The notes beneath the pieces are model-generated. The model was not told the DNA's origin, made no database searches, and saw nothing but the letters and a program-made list of their open reading frames with translations. DNA of 64,000 bases from Mycobacterium barrassiae (lineage in GTDB: Bacteria > Actinomycetota > Actinomycetes > Mycobacteriales > Mycobacteriaceae): NCBI RefSeq assembly GCF_025822765.1, contig NZ_JACKUK010000029.1, positions 248,001 through 312,000 on the forward strand. Reading direction: 5' to 3'. The position numbers and the translations under genes are program-made. Position 1 is the first letter of the stretch, and each line of letters opens with the position of its first letter. Shown here piece after piece: positions 43,422 to 52,304 of the stretch.

Positions 43422-44683
43422 CCGCGGAGACCACCACACACACCACTGCCCTGCCGACCAAGCCTCGAGGCGCGCTCGGGCTGATGTTCGACCCCGTCTT
43501 CGGGGCGCTGTTCTGGGGCAGGATGATCTCGGTCGTCGCGGTGTGGACGCACGGCATCGTCGCGGCGATCGTGATGTACGACGCGACGCGTTCGGCCCTC
43601 ATGGTCGGCCTTGTCGGCGTCGCCCAGTTCGCTCCCCAACTCGTCCTCAGTCCCACCAGCGGTAAGTGGGCCGACACGGGCAACCCCGCCCGCCAGATCC
43701 TGCTCGGCCGGGTGTTGTGTGTCGCCGGGTCCGGCTTCACCGCGGCATGGCTGTTCGTCGAACCTGCACAGCAGGGGCTGTCCGCCGCCCTCCCGGTGCT
43801 ACTGGGCACCCTGCTGGTGGGCTTCGGCTTCGTCGTCGGCGGCCCCGCGATGCAATCGATCGTGCCGAACCTGATCCGCGACGGTGAGCTCTCCACGGCC
43901 ATGGCGCTCAACAGCATTCCGATGACGATCGGGCGGATCCTCGGCCCGGCCTCGGGGGCGTACCTTGCCGCACACTTCGGGGCGGCGACCGGGTTCGGCA
44001 TCAGCGCCGCCCTGCATCTGGTGTTCGCGTTACTCCTGCTGATCGTGCGCTTCCCGGCGCCACCCGTGCGGCTGGGCGACACGGACTACCGCGTTCGCGT
44101 CGCGCTCAAATACGTGTGGCGCGACCGGCCACTGCTGCTGGCGCTGGTCGCAGTGGGCGCCGTCGGGTTCGCCTCGGACTCGTCGATCACGTTGGCGCCG
44201 TCCATGGCCGACGAGCTCGGTGGCGACGCCCGACTGGTCGGGATGCTGTCGGCGAGCTTCGGTATCGGTGCCGCGGTCGGGATGGCGGCGCTGGCGATCA
44301 TGGCGGGCCGGATGGTGTCGACGCGAGTGTCGGCCATCGGCTTGGCGGGCCTCGGCGCGGGATGCGCCGTCCTGGTCACCGCGACGAACCCCACGCTGGC
44401 GATCGCCGGATTCGCGCTGGCCGGTCTCGGCTTCGGCTGGGCGATGACCGGGCTCAGCACCGTCGTGCAGGAACGTGCGCCCGAAGAACTGCGCGGCCGG
44501 ATCATGGCGCTGTGGCTGGTCGGCTTCCTCGGTTCGCGCCCGATCGCGGCGGCGCTGCTCGGCGGCGCGGCCGACGTCTTCAGTGTCTATACGGCCTTCG
44601 CCGTCGCGGCGGCGCTGTGCGTGATCATGGCGCTGTGGTGCCGGCCGTCGAAGCTCGCAGGCCCGCTGCCTGCCCGGATCTGA
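43418..44683 (+). CDS. MFS efflux transporter
   Basis: This 421-residue protein has about twelve membrane helices. The layout (LFWGRMISVVAVW at the first helix and QERAPEELRGRIMALW in the loop before the last helices) matches the MFS_3 group of exporters such as EntS-like permeases. It is coupled by a four-base overlap to the MarR gene and by TGATG to the methyltransferase. Substrate unknown. Confidence 0.85.
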   Translation: MTAETTTHTTALPTKPRGALGLMFDPVFGALFWGRMISVVAVWTHGIVAAIVMYDATRSALMVGLVGVAQFAPQLVLSPTSGKWADTGNPARQILLGRVLCVAGSGFTAAWLFVEPAQQGLSAALPVLLGTLLVGFGFVVGGPAMQSIVPNLIRDGELSTAMALNSIPMTIGRILGPASGAYLAAHFGAATGFGISAALHLVFALLLLIVRFPAPPVRLGDTDYRVRVALKYVWRDRPLLLALVAVGAVGFASDSSITLAPSMADELGGDARLVGMLSASFGIGAAVGMAALAIMAGRMVSTRVSAIGLAGLGAGCAVLVTATNPTLAIAGFALAGLGFGWAMTGLSTVVQERAPEELRGRIMALWLVGFLGSRPIAAALLGGAADVFSVYTAFAVAAALCVIMALWCRPSKLAGPLPARI

Positions 44684-45522
44684 TGGCTGCGGACGGCCCC
44701 GACCGGGTCGACGCCAGCATGCTCACCGGCGTCTCGGAGACGGCGCTGCTTACGCTGAACGGTCGAGCGCATCAGGCCCGCCACCCACACGCCATCATCG
44801 ATGATCCGATGGCGATCCGGCTGGTCGATTCCATCGACTTCGACTTCGACAAGTTCGGCCGCCGTAAGGGCCAGGAGATGGCGCTGCGCTCGCTGGCCTT
44901 TGACCGGGCCGCAGTGCAGTACCTGTCCGAGCACCCGGCCGCCACGGTCGTGGCGCTCGCCGAGGGTCTGCAGACCAGCTTCTGGCGGCTGAGCAGTGCG
45001 CTACCCGATGCGCAATTCCGGTGGTTGACAGTCGATTTCGAGCCGATCATCGCGTTGCGCAAGCGGCTGCTGCCGTCCTCGCCGCGCATCACCACACTTG
45101 CCCAATCGGCGCTCGACTATTCGTGGATGGACGCCGTCGATACCTCAAACGGCGTCCTCATCACTGCGGAGGGTCTGCTGATGTATCTGCAGCCCGACGA
45201 GGCGATGGGTTTGATCACCGAGTGCGCCAGGCGATTTCCCGGCGGCCAGATGATCTTCGACCTGCCGCCTGTGCTGGTGAAGAAGTTCGCCAAGAACGGC
45301 TTGAGGTCGTCCAAGGAGTATCGCGTCCCGCCGATGCCGTTCAGCCTCACGCCCAACCAACTGGCCGACCTCGCCAACACCGTGCCCGGTATCCGAGCCG
45401 TGCGCGACCTGCCGATGCCGCGGGGTCGTGGCTTCCTTTTCGAGAAGGTCTACCCGGCGTTCTGGCAGTGGCGGCTGACCAAGCAGATTCGCGGCGCCTA
45501 TACGCTGCTGGAATTCGGCTGA
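44683..45522 (+). CDS. Class I SAM-dependent methyltransferase of the leucine carboxymethyltransferase-like family
   Basis: The product is about 279 residues from the ATG that overlaps the MFS stop. The pattern LNGRAHQARHPHAIIDDPMA, VVALAEGLQTSFWRL, LTVDFEPIIALRKRLLP and LITAEGLLMYL is that of the LCM/Ppm1-related methyltransferases, common as paralogs in mycobacteria. Methyl acceptor unknown. The position in an operon with a MarR and an exporter suggests modification of a small molecule. Confidence 0.82.
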   Translation: MAADGPDRVDASMLTGVSETALLTLNGRAHQARHPHAIIDDPMAIRLVDSIDFDFDKFGRRKGQEMALRSLAFDRAAVQYLSEHPAATVVALAEGLQTSFWRLSSALPDAQFRWLTVDFEPIIALRKRLLPSSPRITTLAQSALDYSWMDAVDTSNGVLITAEGLLMYLQPDEAMGLITECARRFPGGQMIFDLPPVLVKKFAKNGLRSSKEYRVPPMPFSLTPNQLADLANTVPGIRAVRDLPMPRGRGFLFEKVYPAFWQWRLTKQIRGAYTLLEFG

Positions 45523-45543
45523 GCAGCAGCGAGTCCTAACTGT

Positions 45544-46254
45544 TCACCGAGTGCTGAGCGCCGGTTCCTGCACCTGCGTTGACGATTCGTCGCCCTCGAC
45601 ACGGCCGCGGGCGAGGCCGAACAGCGCCACGCCCGCCAGCACCGCGGAGACGAACATCACCACGCCCATCGGCACCGCCGTGGCCTCGCCAGCCAGACCG
45701 ACCAGAGGTGCGGTGACCGCGCCTGCGCCGTACTGCAGGAACCCGAGCACCGTAGAGCCGGTGCCCGCCGCATGGCGCACCTCGGTGGTGGCCAGCGCAG
45801 CCGCGTTGGCGTAGATGAATCCGACACTGCCCATGAAGCACGCCATCAATGCGATTGTGACCCAGGCGATCACACCGCCGATCGTCACGTCGATCAACAT
45901 CAGGGTGGTAACGAGCACCATGCCCGTGACGCCGGCCGTCAAGACCTGCTGTGGGGCGAACGTGCGGACCAGCCGCGCGGAGACGAGGCTGCCGAGACCG
46001 ATCGTCAGCGCACACGACCCGAAAGTCACGGAGTAGGCGGCAGGCGAGAACCCGAGAACGTTCTGCAGGACGAACGGCGACGCCGATATGTAGGCGAACA
46101 TCGCCGCGGCGGAGAACGCCATGCACAGCGTGAAGCCGAGATAGTGCCGGTTGCCCAGCACGCTTCGGGTGCTCTCCGCCAACGCTTTCAGGCCACCGGG
46201 CTTGCGCCGGTCCGCCGGAAGTGACTCGCCGACGGCGAAGACGACCTGCCCGAA
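45544..46254 (-). pseudogene. 5'-truncated MFS (Bcr/CflA-type) transporter remnant
   Basis: The frame encodes the C-terminal half of a drug-resistance-type transporter: VGESLPADRRKPGGL, AMFAYISASPFVLQNVLGFSP and six later helices to a normal C-terminus. The N-terminal six helices and the usual start are missing. Upstream of about 46254 the frame becomes non-membrane sequence and only about 110 bases remain before the ferredoxin gene. A deletion is the simplest explanation. It could be read from a GTG inside the remnant, but a functional half-transporter is unlikely. Confidence 0.75.
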
Positions 46255-46365
46255 CACTGAACCCCGGCGGATTTGGCACGTACAGGCCAAACGTTGGCGC
46301 GCTCGGCCCGCGACCTCTCTCCATACGGGCGCGACCATCGGTGTACGGCAACGAGTGGAGGAGCC

Positions 46366-46560
46366 ATGCACATCACCGTCGACTACACGCTGTGCGAAGG
46401 ACATGGCCAGTGTCTGATGGCCGCGCCCGATGTGTTCGATCTGCCCGACGGGGCCGAGCAGGTACAAGTGACCGTTCCGGCCGCGTGGGAAGCGGAGTAC
46501 GACGCCGTCCTGCGCGCCGTCGCGATGTGCCCGGCGCAGGCCCTGCGGGTGTGCGAATAG
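46366..46560 (+). CDS. Ferredoxin of the 3Fe-4S type
   Basis: This 64-residue protein starts at the ATG at 46366 with ribosome-binding site GGAGGA. Cysteines in CEGHGQC and in the late CPAQAL give the three-cysteine cluster pattern of 3Fe-4S ferredoxins (C-x5-C-xn-CP). Such ferredoxins usually serve cytochrome P450s, but no P450 is in the window. It could instead serve the FAD-linked oxidase that follows at 46780. Confidence 0.88.
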   Translation: MHITVDYTLCEGHGQCLMAAPDVFDLPDGAEQVQVTVPAAWEAEYDAVLRAVAMCPAQALRVCE

Positions 46561-46614
46561 ACATTTGTTGTCTCACAACGCAACTGACGCATAGCCGGCC
46601 CCACCCGTCCTGAT

Positions 46615-46638
46615 ACGACGCTGCTGATGCGGCGTCGT
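46615..46638. terminator. Weak hairpin after the ferredoxin gene
   Basis: ACGACGC (46615-46621) pairs perfectly with GCGTCGT (46632-46638) over a 10-base loop, about 55 bases after the ferredoxin stop. There is no clear U-tract. The rest of the 219-base gap to 46780 shows a ribosome-binding site (AAGGAGG) just before the oxidase and nothing else. Confidence 0.35.
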
Positions 46639-46779
46639 TGTTGCAGCTAGCCTCCATAGCGTTGTCCGGTCAGCGCGCACTGCGGTTGGTGGCCAGCGTG
46701 GGAGACAGTCGGCTCGGTCCTGGGAGAACGTAGGTGCGATTCGCCCGCTACCAGGGATTGCGCCGAAGGAGGCCCCCAA

Positions 46780-48648
46780 ATGTCCACTCCCACTAGGCAA
46801 GCCACCAACCTCGACAGCGCCGCGATCGAGCGGTTCACCGCAGCGGTCGCCGGCCACGCCGAGATCGTCACCGACGAGACGGTGCTGACCCAGCGCGGCC
46901 ACGACTTCTGGGGTGTGGGCGGGACGGCGGATCTTCTGTTGCGCCCGCACAGCCGCGACGAGATCGCCGCGATCATGCGGATCGCGTCCGAGTACGGCAT
47001 CGCGATCGTTCCCCGCGGCGGGGCGTCGAACTGCTCCGGCGGCATGATGCCCGAGCACGGCCGGGTACTGCTGGACCTGTCGGGCCTGAATCACATCATC
47101 GACGTCGACGTGGCCGGCCGGCGGGCGCGGGTGGAGGCCGGGGTCATCAACTCCGACCTGCAGGACGTTCTGGCCCCGCACGGGTTGTGCTTCTCCCCCG
47201 ATCCGGTGTCGGCACACCTGGCCACCGTGGGCGGCAACCTCATCGAAAACGCCGGCGGCCCACACGCATTGAAGTACGGCGTCACCTACAACCACATCCT
47301 GGCGGCGGAGGTCGTGCTGCCCGACGGATCCACCGTCACCTTCGCCGTCGACGACGACGGCCCGGATCTGCTGGGTGTGCTCATCGGGTCGGAGGGCACG
47401 CTGGGCATCGTCACCGAGGTGACGGTGGCACTGCGCCCGATCGCCCCGGTGACCCACAGCCTGATGGGCGCGTTCGCGTCTGCGCGCGAGGCCGCCGACA
47501 CCATCTCGGCGATCATCGCCACCGGTGTGGTGCCGTCGGCCGTGGAATGGCTGGACCGCGACGGCATCGCCGGGTTGCAGCAGTTCTACGACACCGGCTA
47601 TCCGCTGGATGCCGATTCGATCGTGCTCATCGATGTCGACGGGACCGCCGAGGAGGTCACCCGCGATCAGGCGATCGTGGAGCGGGTGCTGCGTGAGCAC
47701 GCCACCGAGGTCCGCGTCGCCGAGGAAGACAAGGACCGCGCCGCCCTGTGGTACGGCCGGTTGCACGCTCCCGACTCGGTGGTGGCCAGCGGCAAGGGCT
47801 TCTTCATCGGCGATGTCACCGTGCCCCGCGACCGCATCCCCGAGATGCAGGAAGCCATCCAGGCGACCGCCGAACGGCACAAGGACGGGCTGCTGTTCAT
47901 CGCGGTGTGCGGACACGCCGGCGACGGCGATCTGCATCCCACCACGTTCTACGACAAGGACAACCCGAAGGCCGCCGCAGCATTGAAAGCCGCCAACGAC
48001 GAGATCATCGCCGCCGCTTTGGAATTGGGCGGCACCATCACCGGCGAGCACGGAGTGGGCACCGAGAAGATCGCGTTCATGACTCAGCGGTTCACCCCGG
48101 TCGAGATCGCCGCGCAGCGCGCCATCAAAGCGGTGTTCGACCCTGCCGGTCTGCTCAACCCCGGCGTCATGCTGCCCGAGGTGTCACCGGCCGAACCCGA
48201 CGTGCACCGGTTCGGCGCCGCGGTCCGCGACGCCCTGGCCGGGACCCTCACGCCCGATGCCAAGGCACCGTTGACCGCAGGCGGTAACACCGACATCGAG
48301 GTCAACCTCGGCAACCTGAGCTTGGTGGTGGGTGCGGAGGCGACGCTGGACGACATTCGGAGTCATCTCGACGAGCAGGGCGTCGTCTGCGTCGCCGTCC
48401 CGGCGACAGGCGGCGGGCGCACCATCGGTGAGCTCGTGGCGACCGCCACCGGTGATGAACGCATCGAGGTTCGGCATGCCCTGCTGGGCGCCGACGTCAC
48501 CGTCATCGACGGCGACGCCCCCGCCCGCTTCGGCGCCGAAACGATGAAGGACGTCGCGGGTTACGACACCAAGCGCCTCTACATCGGCGGCCATGGTGCC
48601 TTCGGCGCCCTGACCAAGCTGATCTTCAAGATCAAGGTCAAGGCCTGA
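46780..48648 (+). CDS. FAD-linked oxidase: GlcD-like subunit fused to a GlcE-like C-terminal segment
   Basis: This is a 622-residue protein. Residues 1-470 form a GlcD/D-lactate dehydrogenase-type oxidase, with PCMH FAD site VPRGGASNCSGGMM, SEGTLGIVTEVT and a C-terminal cap with CGHAGDGDLHP and TGEHGVG. About residues 495-622 resemble GlcE: LSLVVGAEATLDDIRSHLDE and FGAETMKDVAGYDTKRLYIGG. It probably oxidises a 2-hydroxy acid such as glycolate or lactate. No GlcF iron-sulfur subunit is nearby. Start supported by AAGGAGG. Confidence 0.85.
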   Translation: MSTPTRQATNLDSAAIERFTAAVAGHAEIVTDETVLTQRGHDFWGVGGTADLLLRPHSRDEIAAIMRIASEYGIAIVPRGGASNCSGGMMPEHGRVLLDLSGLNHIIDVDVAGRRARVEAGVINSDLQDVLAPHGLCFSPDPVSAHLATVGGNLIENAGGPHALKYGVTYNHILAAEVVLPDGSTVTFAVDDDGPDLLGVLIGSEGTLGIVTEVTVALRPIAPVTHSLMGAFASAREAADTISAIIATGVVPSAVEWLDRDGIAGLQQFYDTGYPLDADSIVLIDVDGTAEEVTRDQAIVERVLREHATEVRVAEEDKDRAALWYGRLHAPDSVVASGKGFFIGDVTVPRDRIPEMQEAIQATAERHKDGLLFIAVCGHAGDGDLHPTTFYDKDNPKAAAALKAANDEIIAAALELGGTITGEHGVGTEKIAFMTQRFTPVEIAAQRAIKAVFDPAGLLNPGVMLPEVSPAEPDVHRFGAAVRDALAGTLTPDAKAPLTAGGNTDIEVNLGNLSLVVGAEATLDDIRSHLDEQGVVCVAVPATGGGRTIGELVATATGDERIEVRHALLGADVTVIDGDAPARFGAETMKDVAGYDTKRLYIGGHGAFGALTKLIFKIKVKA

Positions 48649-48660
48649 CTCGCCGCACCG

Positions 48661-48714
48661 ACTGCACGCTTGTTTACACGGCTATTCGGCCGATACGTAC
48701 AACAAGCGTGCAGT
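48661..48714. repeat. Inverted-repeat element, copy 2
   Basis: Perfect 13-base arms ACTGCACGCTTGT (48661-48673) and ACAAGCGTGCAGT (48702-48714) enclose a 28-base centre. In reverse orientation the whole 54 bases align with 17747-17800 without gaps at about 41 positions. It lies between the GlcD-like gene and the WXG-type gene and could act as a terminator or regulatory site there. Confidence 0.65.
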
Positions 48715-48767
48715 GGCGGCGAAAAGAACTGCAAAGGGTGTCGGTTCCGAGCCCCGATAATGGACAA

Positions 48768-51017
48768 GTGGCCACCTCCCTGTCAGCCGTCGAGGCGTCG
48801 CAGCCGGAACGGCTGGTTTCGGCGGCCGCCGAAGTCGGCGCACGGACGGCGCAGCTCGACAGTCTGATAACGACGCAGCGCGAGTCCGTCGACAAGCTGC
48901 GTGAGGGGTGGTCGGGATCCGCGGCCAACGCCGCATTGGCCCGCGGCGAAAAGAATCTCGTCAGCCAGGAAGCGCTGCGCGACAAACTGCGGACACTGCA
49001 GGGAGTGCTCGCCACCGGAGGTGGGCAGCTGGCCTCGACGCGCACTGCCCTGCTGGACTTGGTTTCTCAGCTGAAGAGCCAGGGTTGGCAGGTCTCCGAC
49101 AGCGGGGTTGCGACGCCTCCGCCCAACCTGCCCGAGGTGTTCCGCAGCTATCCGCAGGCTTACACGCAGATGCTGCAGCGCCTGCTCAAGACCTACGACG
49201 GTATCGACGGTGAGACCGCAAGCAAGTTCCCTACGTTCGACGAGGACGGGGACGCCAAGCCCGACATGTCATTCGTCGTCGGGGACGACCCCCGCAAGGA
49301 GGAGATCGAGGACCTGGTGCGCCGCTCGCTAGCGGGCGACAAGGACGCCGCCCGACAGGTCGACGACATTCTCGACGGCATCAACCCGAATCAACTCCAG
49401 CCGCACACCGATCCGAACAATCCAGGCGTCACCGCGCCGCCGGTGCCATTGACGCCGGACCAGGCCGAAGTGGTCAGCCAGATGCAGTCGCAGATGAGCG
49501 GCAAGTCGCTCGACGAGCTGGTGCAGCTGAAGAACGACCTCGGTGAACACGGCGACATCATCGGCGACTCGATGCAGGTCATGAGCGATCCCGACGTGAA
49601 ATTCCCGCTGGTGATCGATGAGCCGTTCCAGGACCAGCTTCCGCCGGGCATCGACGCCGACTCGATGACGGGCGGCAAAGGCATGCTGCCCCAAAGCGTG
49701 AAGGATGCGCTCGACGCTCCCGCGGTCAGCCGCGACATCACCGATCCCAACCAAACCGTTCCCGTCACCACCTATCCGTCCGGCGATGATCTGAAGAAGG
49801 TCTCCGATCTGATCAAGGCCGGCGACGCGCAGTTCCAGCAGGGTTCCGAACTCGACCGCACGATGATGGACCGCGCGGTCGACGTATTGCACGGGGCCGA
49901 GCAGGAGAACCGGGATTACTTCAAGAGCTCGAACCCGCAAGGCGATTCGATCGCTCAGGACATCTTCAACTCGGCCGGCCGCGATCAGATCGTCAGCCAC
50001 GACATGCTCACAGAGCCGAACTCGACGTTCCTCGACGACATCGCGCGACACGAGTGGACCGACAACGGCGCCTCGGTCCGAACTCTCACCGATTGGGTGC
50101 ACGACGGAGCGACATCGAGCAATCCCGACGTTGCGCTGCGAGCAGGCGAGACAGCGAACGCGCTGTCGTCATACCTCGGCGACAAGGGCGACGACCTGTT
50201 GAATCTGCAACACCCCGGGGGGTGGGGCCTCTACGAGAACACAACGGTCGGCCAGATGAATCCCGATCTTGTGCAGGGCTGGGGCGATGCGCTCGATCCG
50301 TATCAGAAGGCGATGCTCGGTGACGGGCAGATGCCCGGCTTCGAACCCGTACCAGGGACGGCGAATTCAGATTTCACCGAGATGCGCAACATCTTCGCCG
50401 TGATGGATTCGGACCCGACGGCGGCGAAGGCGTGGAACGAAACGGCGTACGGGCACATCCTCGACTACCAACGCAATCCCGACTACAACAACCTCGCGAA
50501 CGCCGGCGCCATGCTCGGCGTCATCGATTCTGCGGCGGTACAGGAGATGGAGTCCCGCGGCGCCAACAATCTCGACAACCAGAAGGCCGTCTACGACATG
50601 AGGAAGGCCGCGCTGGGCGCTGCACTCGGCTGGCCGGCGAGCCAGGTGCCCGCTGTCGGCGGCACGATTGCAGAGCTGACGATCAAGGGGATGATCGGCT
50701 CGGAGCCCACCCTCGAATCGGTGGCGGCGAATGCGCCCACCACCACCGTTGCCGACGCGATGAACCAGACGAACTTCTACATCGCCGAAGACCTGGTGCA
50801 AAACGATCCCAATCTCGGCGAGATGGCCCAGTACGTCGAGGACGGGGCGCTGAAGCGCCCCGAGGACATCCCGGAGGGCCAACGACGTGACTACTTCCTC
50901 GATATGCAGGAGTATGTGGAGAACCGCGGTTTCGCCAACGCGATGGACACCTTCTACAAGCAGTACCAGGAGGCCGGCGGAATCAACGTGCCGAAAGGAT
51001 TCTCCCTGCGCGGATGA
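48768..51017 (+). CDS. Large WXG-type protein with helical C-terminal region (putative ESX substrate)
   Basis: The product is about 749 residues from the GTG at 48768; a GTG at 48738 is the alternative. The first 100 residues are an ESX-type helical hairpin with Trp48-Ser-Gly50 in REGWSGSAANAAL. A region with acidic and Pro-rich linkers (about 120-240) follows, then a long helical domain. Residues about 420-749 resemble the ectodomain of the next gene's lipoprotein. No toxin motif is recognised. Its place beside the ESX-1 locus suggests export by that system. The ATGA overlap with the lipoprotein gene shows that they form a pair. Confidence 0.75.
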   Translation: MATSLSAVEASQPERLVSAAAEVGARTAQLDSLITTQRESVDKLREGWSGSAANAALARGEKNLVSQEALRDKLRTLQGVLATGGGQLASTRTALLDLVSQLKSQGWQVSDSGVATPPPNLPEVFRSYPQAYTQMLQRLLKTYDGIDGETASKFPTFDEDGDAKPDMSFVVGDDPRKEEIEDLVRRSLAGDKDAARQVDDILDGINPNQLQPHTDPNNPGVTAPPVPLTPDQAEVVSQMQSQMSGKSLDELVQLKNDLGEHGDIIGDSMQVMSDPDVKFPLVIDEPFQDQLPPGIDADSMTGGKGMLPQSVKDALDAPAVSRDITDPNQTVPVTTYPSGDDLKKVSDLIKAGDAQFQQGSELDRTMMDRAVDVLHGAEQENRDYFKSSNPQGDSIAQDIFNSAGRDQIVSHDMLTEPNSTFLDDIARHEWTDNGASVRTLTDWVHDGATSSNPDVALRAGETANALSSYLGDKGDDLLNLQHPGGWGLYENTTVGQMNPDLVQGWGDALDPYQKAMLGDGQMPGFEPVPGTANSDFTEMRNIFAVMDSDPTAAKAWNETAYGHILDYQRNPDYNNLANAGAMLGVIDSAAVQEMESRGANNLDNQKAVYDMRKAALGAALGWPASQVPAVGGTIAELTIKGMIGSEPTLESVAANAPTTTVADAMNQTNFYIAEDLVQNDPNLGEMAQYVEDGALKRPEDIPEGQRRDYFLDMQEYVENRGFANAMDTFYKQYQEAGGINVPKGFSLRG

Positions 51018-51976
51018 CACGCTCGACGAGAACGATCAGCATTCTGGCGGCGCTGCTCATTGCGGTGTCCGCCTGCGGTAGTTCACCTCCCGAGCTTCCC
51101 CCGGACTCTCCGTCGGCGATGGTCGAGTTACTCACCAGCGATACGGGCAACGCCGACCTGAAGAAGTTGACGACGTACGAATGGGACGACGACGGCGCGG
51201 CCGCCGGGGCTCAGTTCACGTGGATCGGCGAAAATGCCGCCTCGACGGACGGCGCCGTCGCCGCACAGGCGGCACAGGCTGCGGCGGCACTCGCCGAGTT
51301 CCTGATCGCCGACCACGCCGCCCTGATGGCCGTGGGTTCGGGCTTCCTCGGGCTTTCGAAAGTTCCAGCTGCACAACTCAATCCGCTTCTTGTCAGGAGC
51401 TACTCGGCTGCGCTGGCACCCTTCTTCGGCGACCTGGTCGGCGGGCAACAGCAGGCCTTTGAAACCGTTCGCACCGAGGTGTTGGCCGACCCGTCCGCGC
51501 TACGAAACCTGCTGTCGGTCCTGGTCGCAGACCCTGAGGCCGGTCGAACCGCAGTCGAAACAGCCCGAGTTGCCGCGGAACGGTATGAGGATGCCGCCGC
51601 TGCGGATCCACCGGGCGGTGACGAGTCCGTCACCGACCTCACCGCGGCCGGATCGCTACTGGGGTCGTCATTCGGCGCCGTCAAGCAGGAGGGCAGCGAC
51701 ATCCCGACCCGGACCAGCGGTGAGGCGCTCAACGACATGGCGGTCCGCATCGCTTCGACTCTGGTGCGGTCGGATCCGAATCCGGCGAAGGTCAGCAAGT
51801 ACGTGCAGGACGGCGCACTCATGACTCCCGACGAGGTGGAGCGCACCTTCTCCAATGCCGCGATGCGCACATACTTCCTCGACTTGCAGGATTACATCTC
51901 GACCAAGGGATTCGGCGACGGCCTGAGCGCATTTCAGGATGCTTTCAAGGCCACGTCCAACGAAGCCGCGCGGTAG
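51014..51976 (+). CDS. Lipoprotein related to the C-terminal half of the WXG-type partner
   Basis: This 320-residue protein has a lipoprotein signal with lipobox VSAC (Cys21). The mature part is all-helical and aligns over most of its length with the upstream protein: TYEWDDDGAAAGAQFTWIG matches HEWTDNGASVRTLTDWVHD, and near the C-terminus YVQDGAL and YFLDLQDY match YVEDGAL and YFLDMQEY. It should sit on the outer face of the plasma membrane. It might bind, anchor or neutralise the partner. Its stop is 2 bases from that of the convergent EspC-like gene. Confidence 0.78.
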   Translation: MTRSTRTISILAALLIAVSACGSSPPELPPDSPSAMVELLTSDTGNADLKKLTTYEWDDDGAAAGAQFTWIGENAASTDGAVAAQAAQAAAALAEFLIADHAALMAVGSGFLGLSKVPAAQLNPLLVRSYSAALAPFFGDLVGGQQQAFETVRTEVLADPSALRNLLSVLVADPEAGRTAVETARVAAERYEDAAAADPPGGDESVTDLTAAGSLLGSSFGAVKQEGSDIPTRTSGEALNDMAVRIASTLVRSDPNPAKVSKYVQDGALMTPDEVERTFSNAAMRTYFLDLQDYISTKGFGDGLSAFQDAFKATSNEAAR

Positions 51977-51978
51977 CG

Positions 51979-52287
51979 TCAGGTCGGGATGTCGACGTCA
52001 CGGATGGCGTCGGCAGTTGATGCATCCTCGCCGAGATACGCGCGCGCCGCGGCACCCAGGTTGTCACCGTACTTGCGAACACTCTCGACTGCGGCAGTGA
52101 CGGCGGCGGCTACACCCTGTTGCGCCCTCCGGCATGAGTCCGCCGTCAGTGACTGCCCCGCCGCGGCGGCCGCGTCACCGATCGGGGTGTCGGCCTCAAT
52201 GCGGTTCAACGCGTCGACCACGTCACCGAAAACCATTGTCGCGCTTTGCAGCGCCTGGGGATTTACCCTGAGTATCTCGGCATTCAC
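51979..52287 (-). CDS. EspC/EspF-like ESX-1 secretion-associated protein
   Basis: This 102-residue protein starts at a GTG preceded by GAGAGGAG. It is helical, with the early pattern ILRVNPQALQSATMVFGDVV and a late YGDNLGAAARAYLGED that fit the DUF2580 (EspC) family of co-secreted ESX-1 proteins. It has no WXG. It is 17 bases downstream of eccD1 and is the last ESX-1 gene of this strand in the window, where eccE1 and mycP1 would be expected in other species. Confidence 0.78.
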   Translation of the reverse strand: MNAEILRVNPQALQSATMVFGDVVDALNRIEADTPIGDAAAAAGQSLTADSCRRAQQGVAAAVTAAVESVRKYGDNLGAAARAYLGEDASTADAIRDVDIPT

Positions 52288-52304
52288 GGTAGCTCCTCTC
52301 TCGA

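Noticed and set aside
43135-44082. 315-residue minus-strand coding region
   Set aside because: It is antisense to the MarR and MFS genes and has no recognisable domain.
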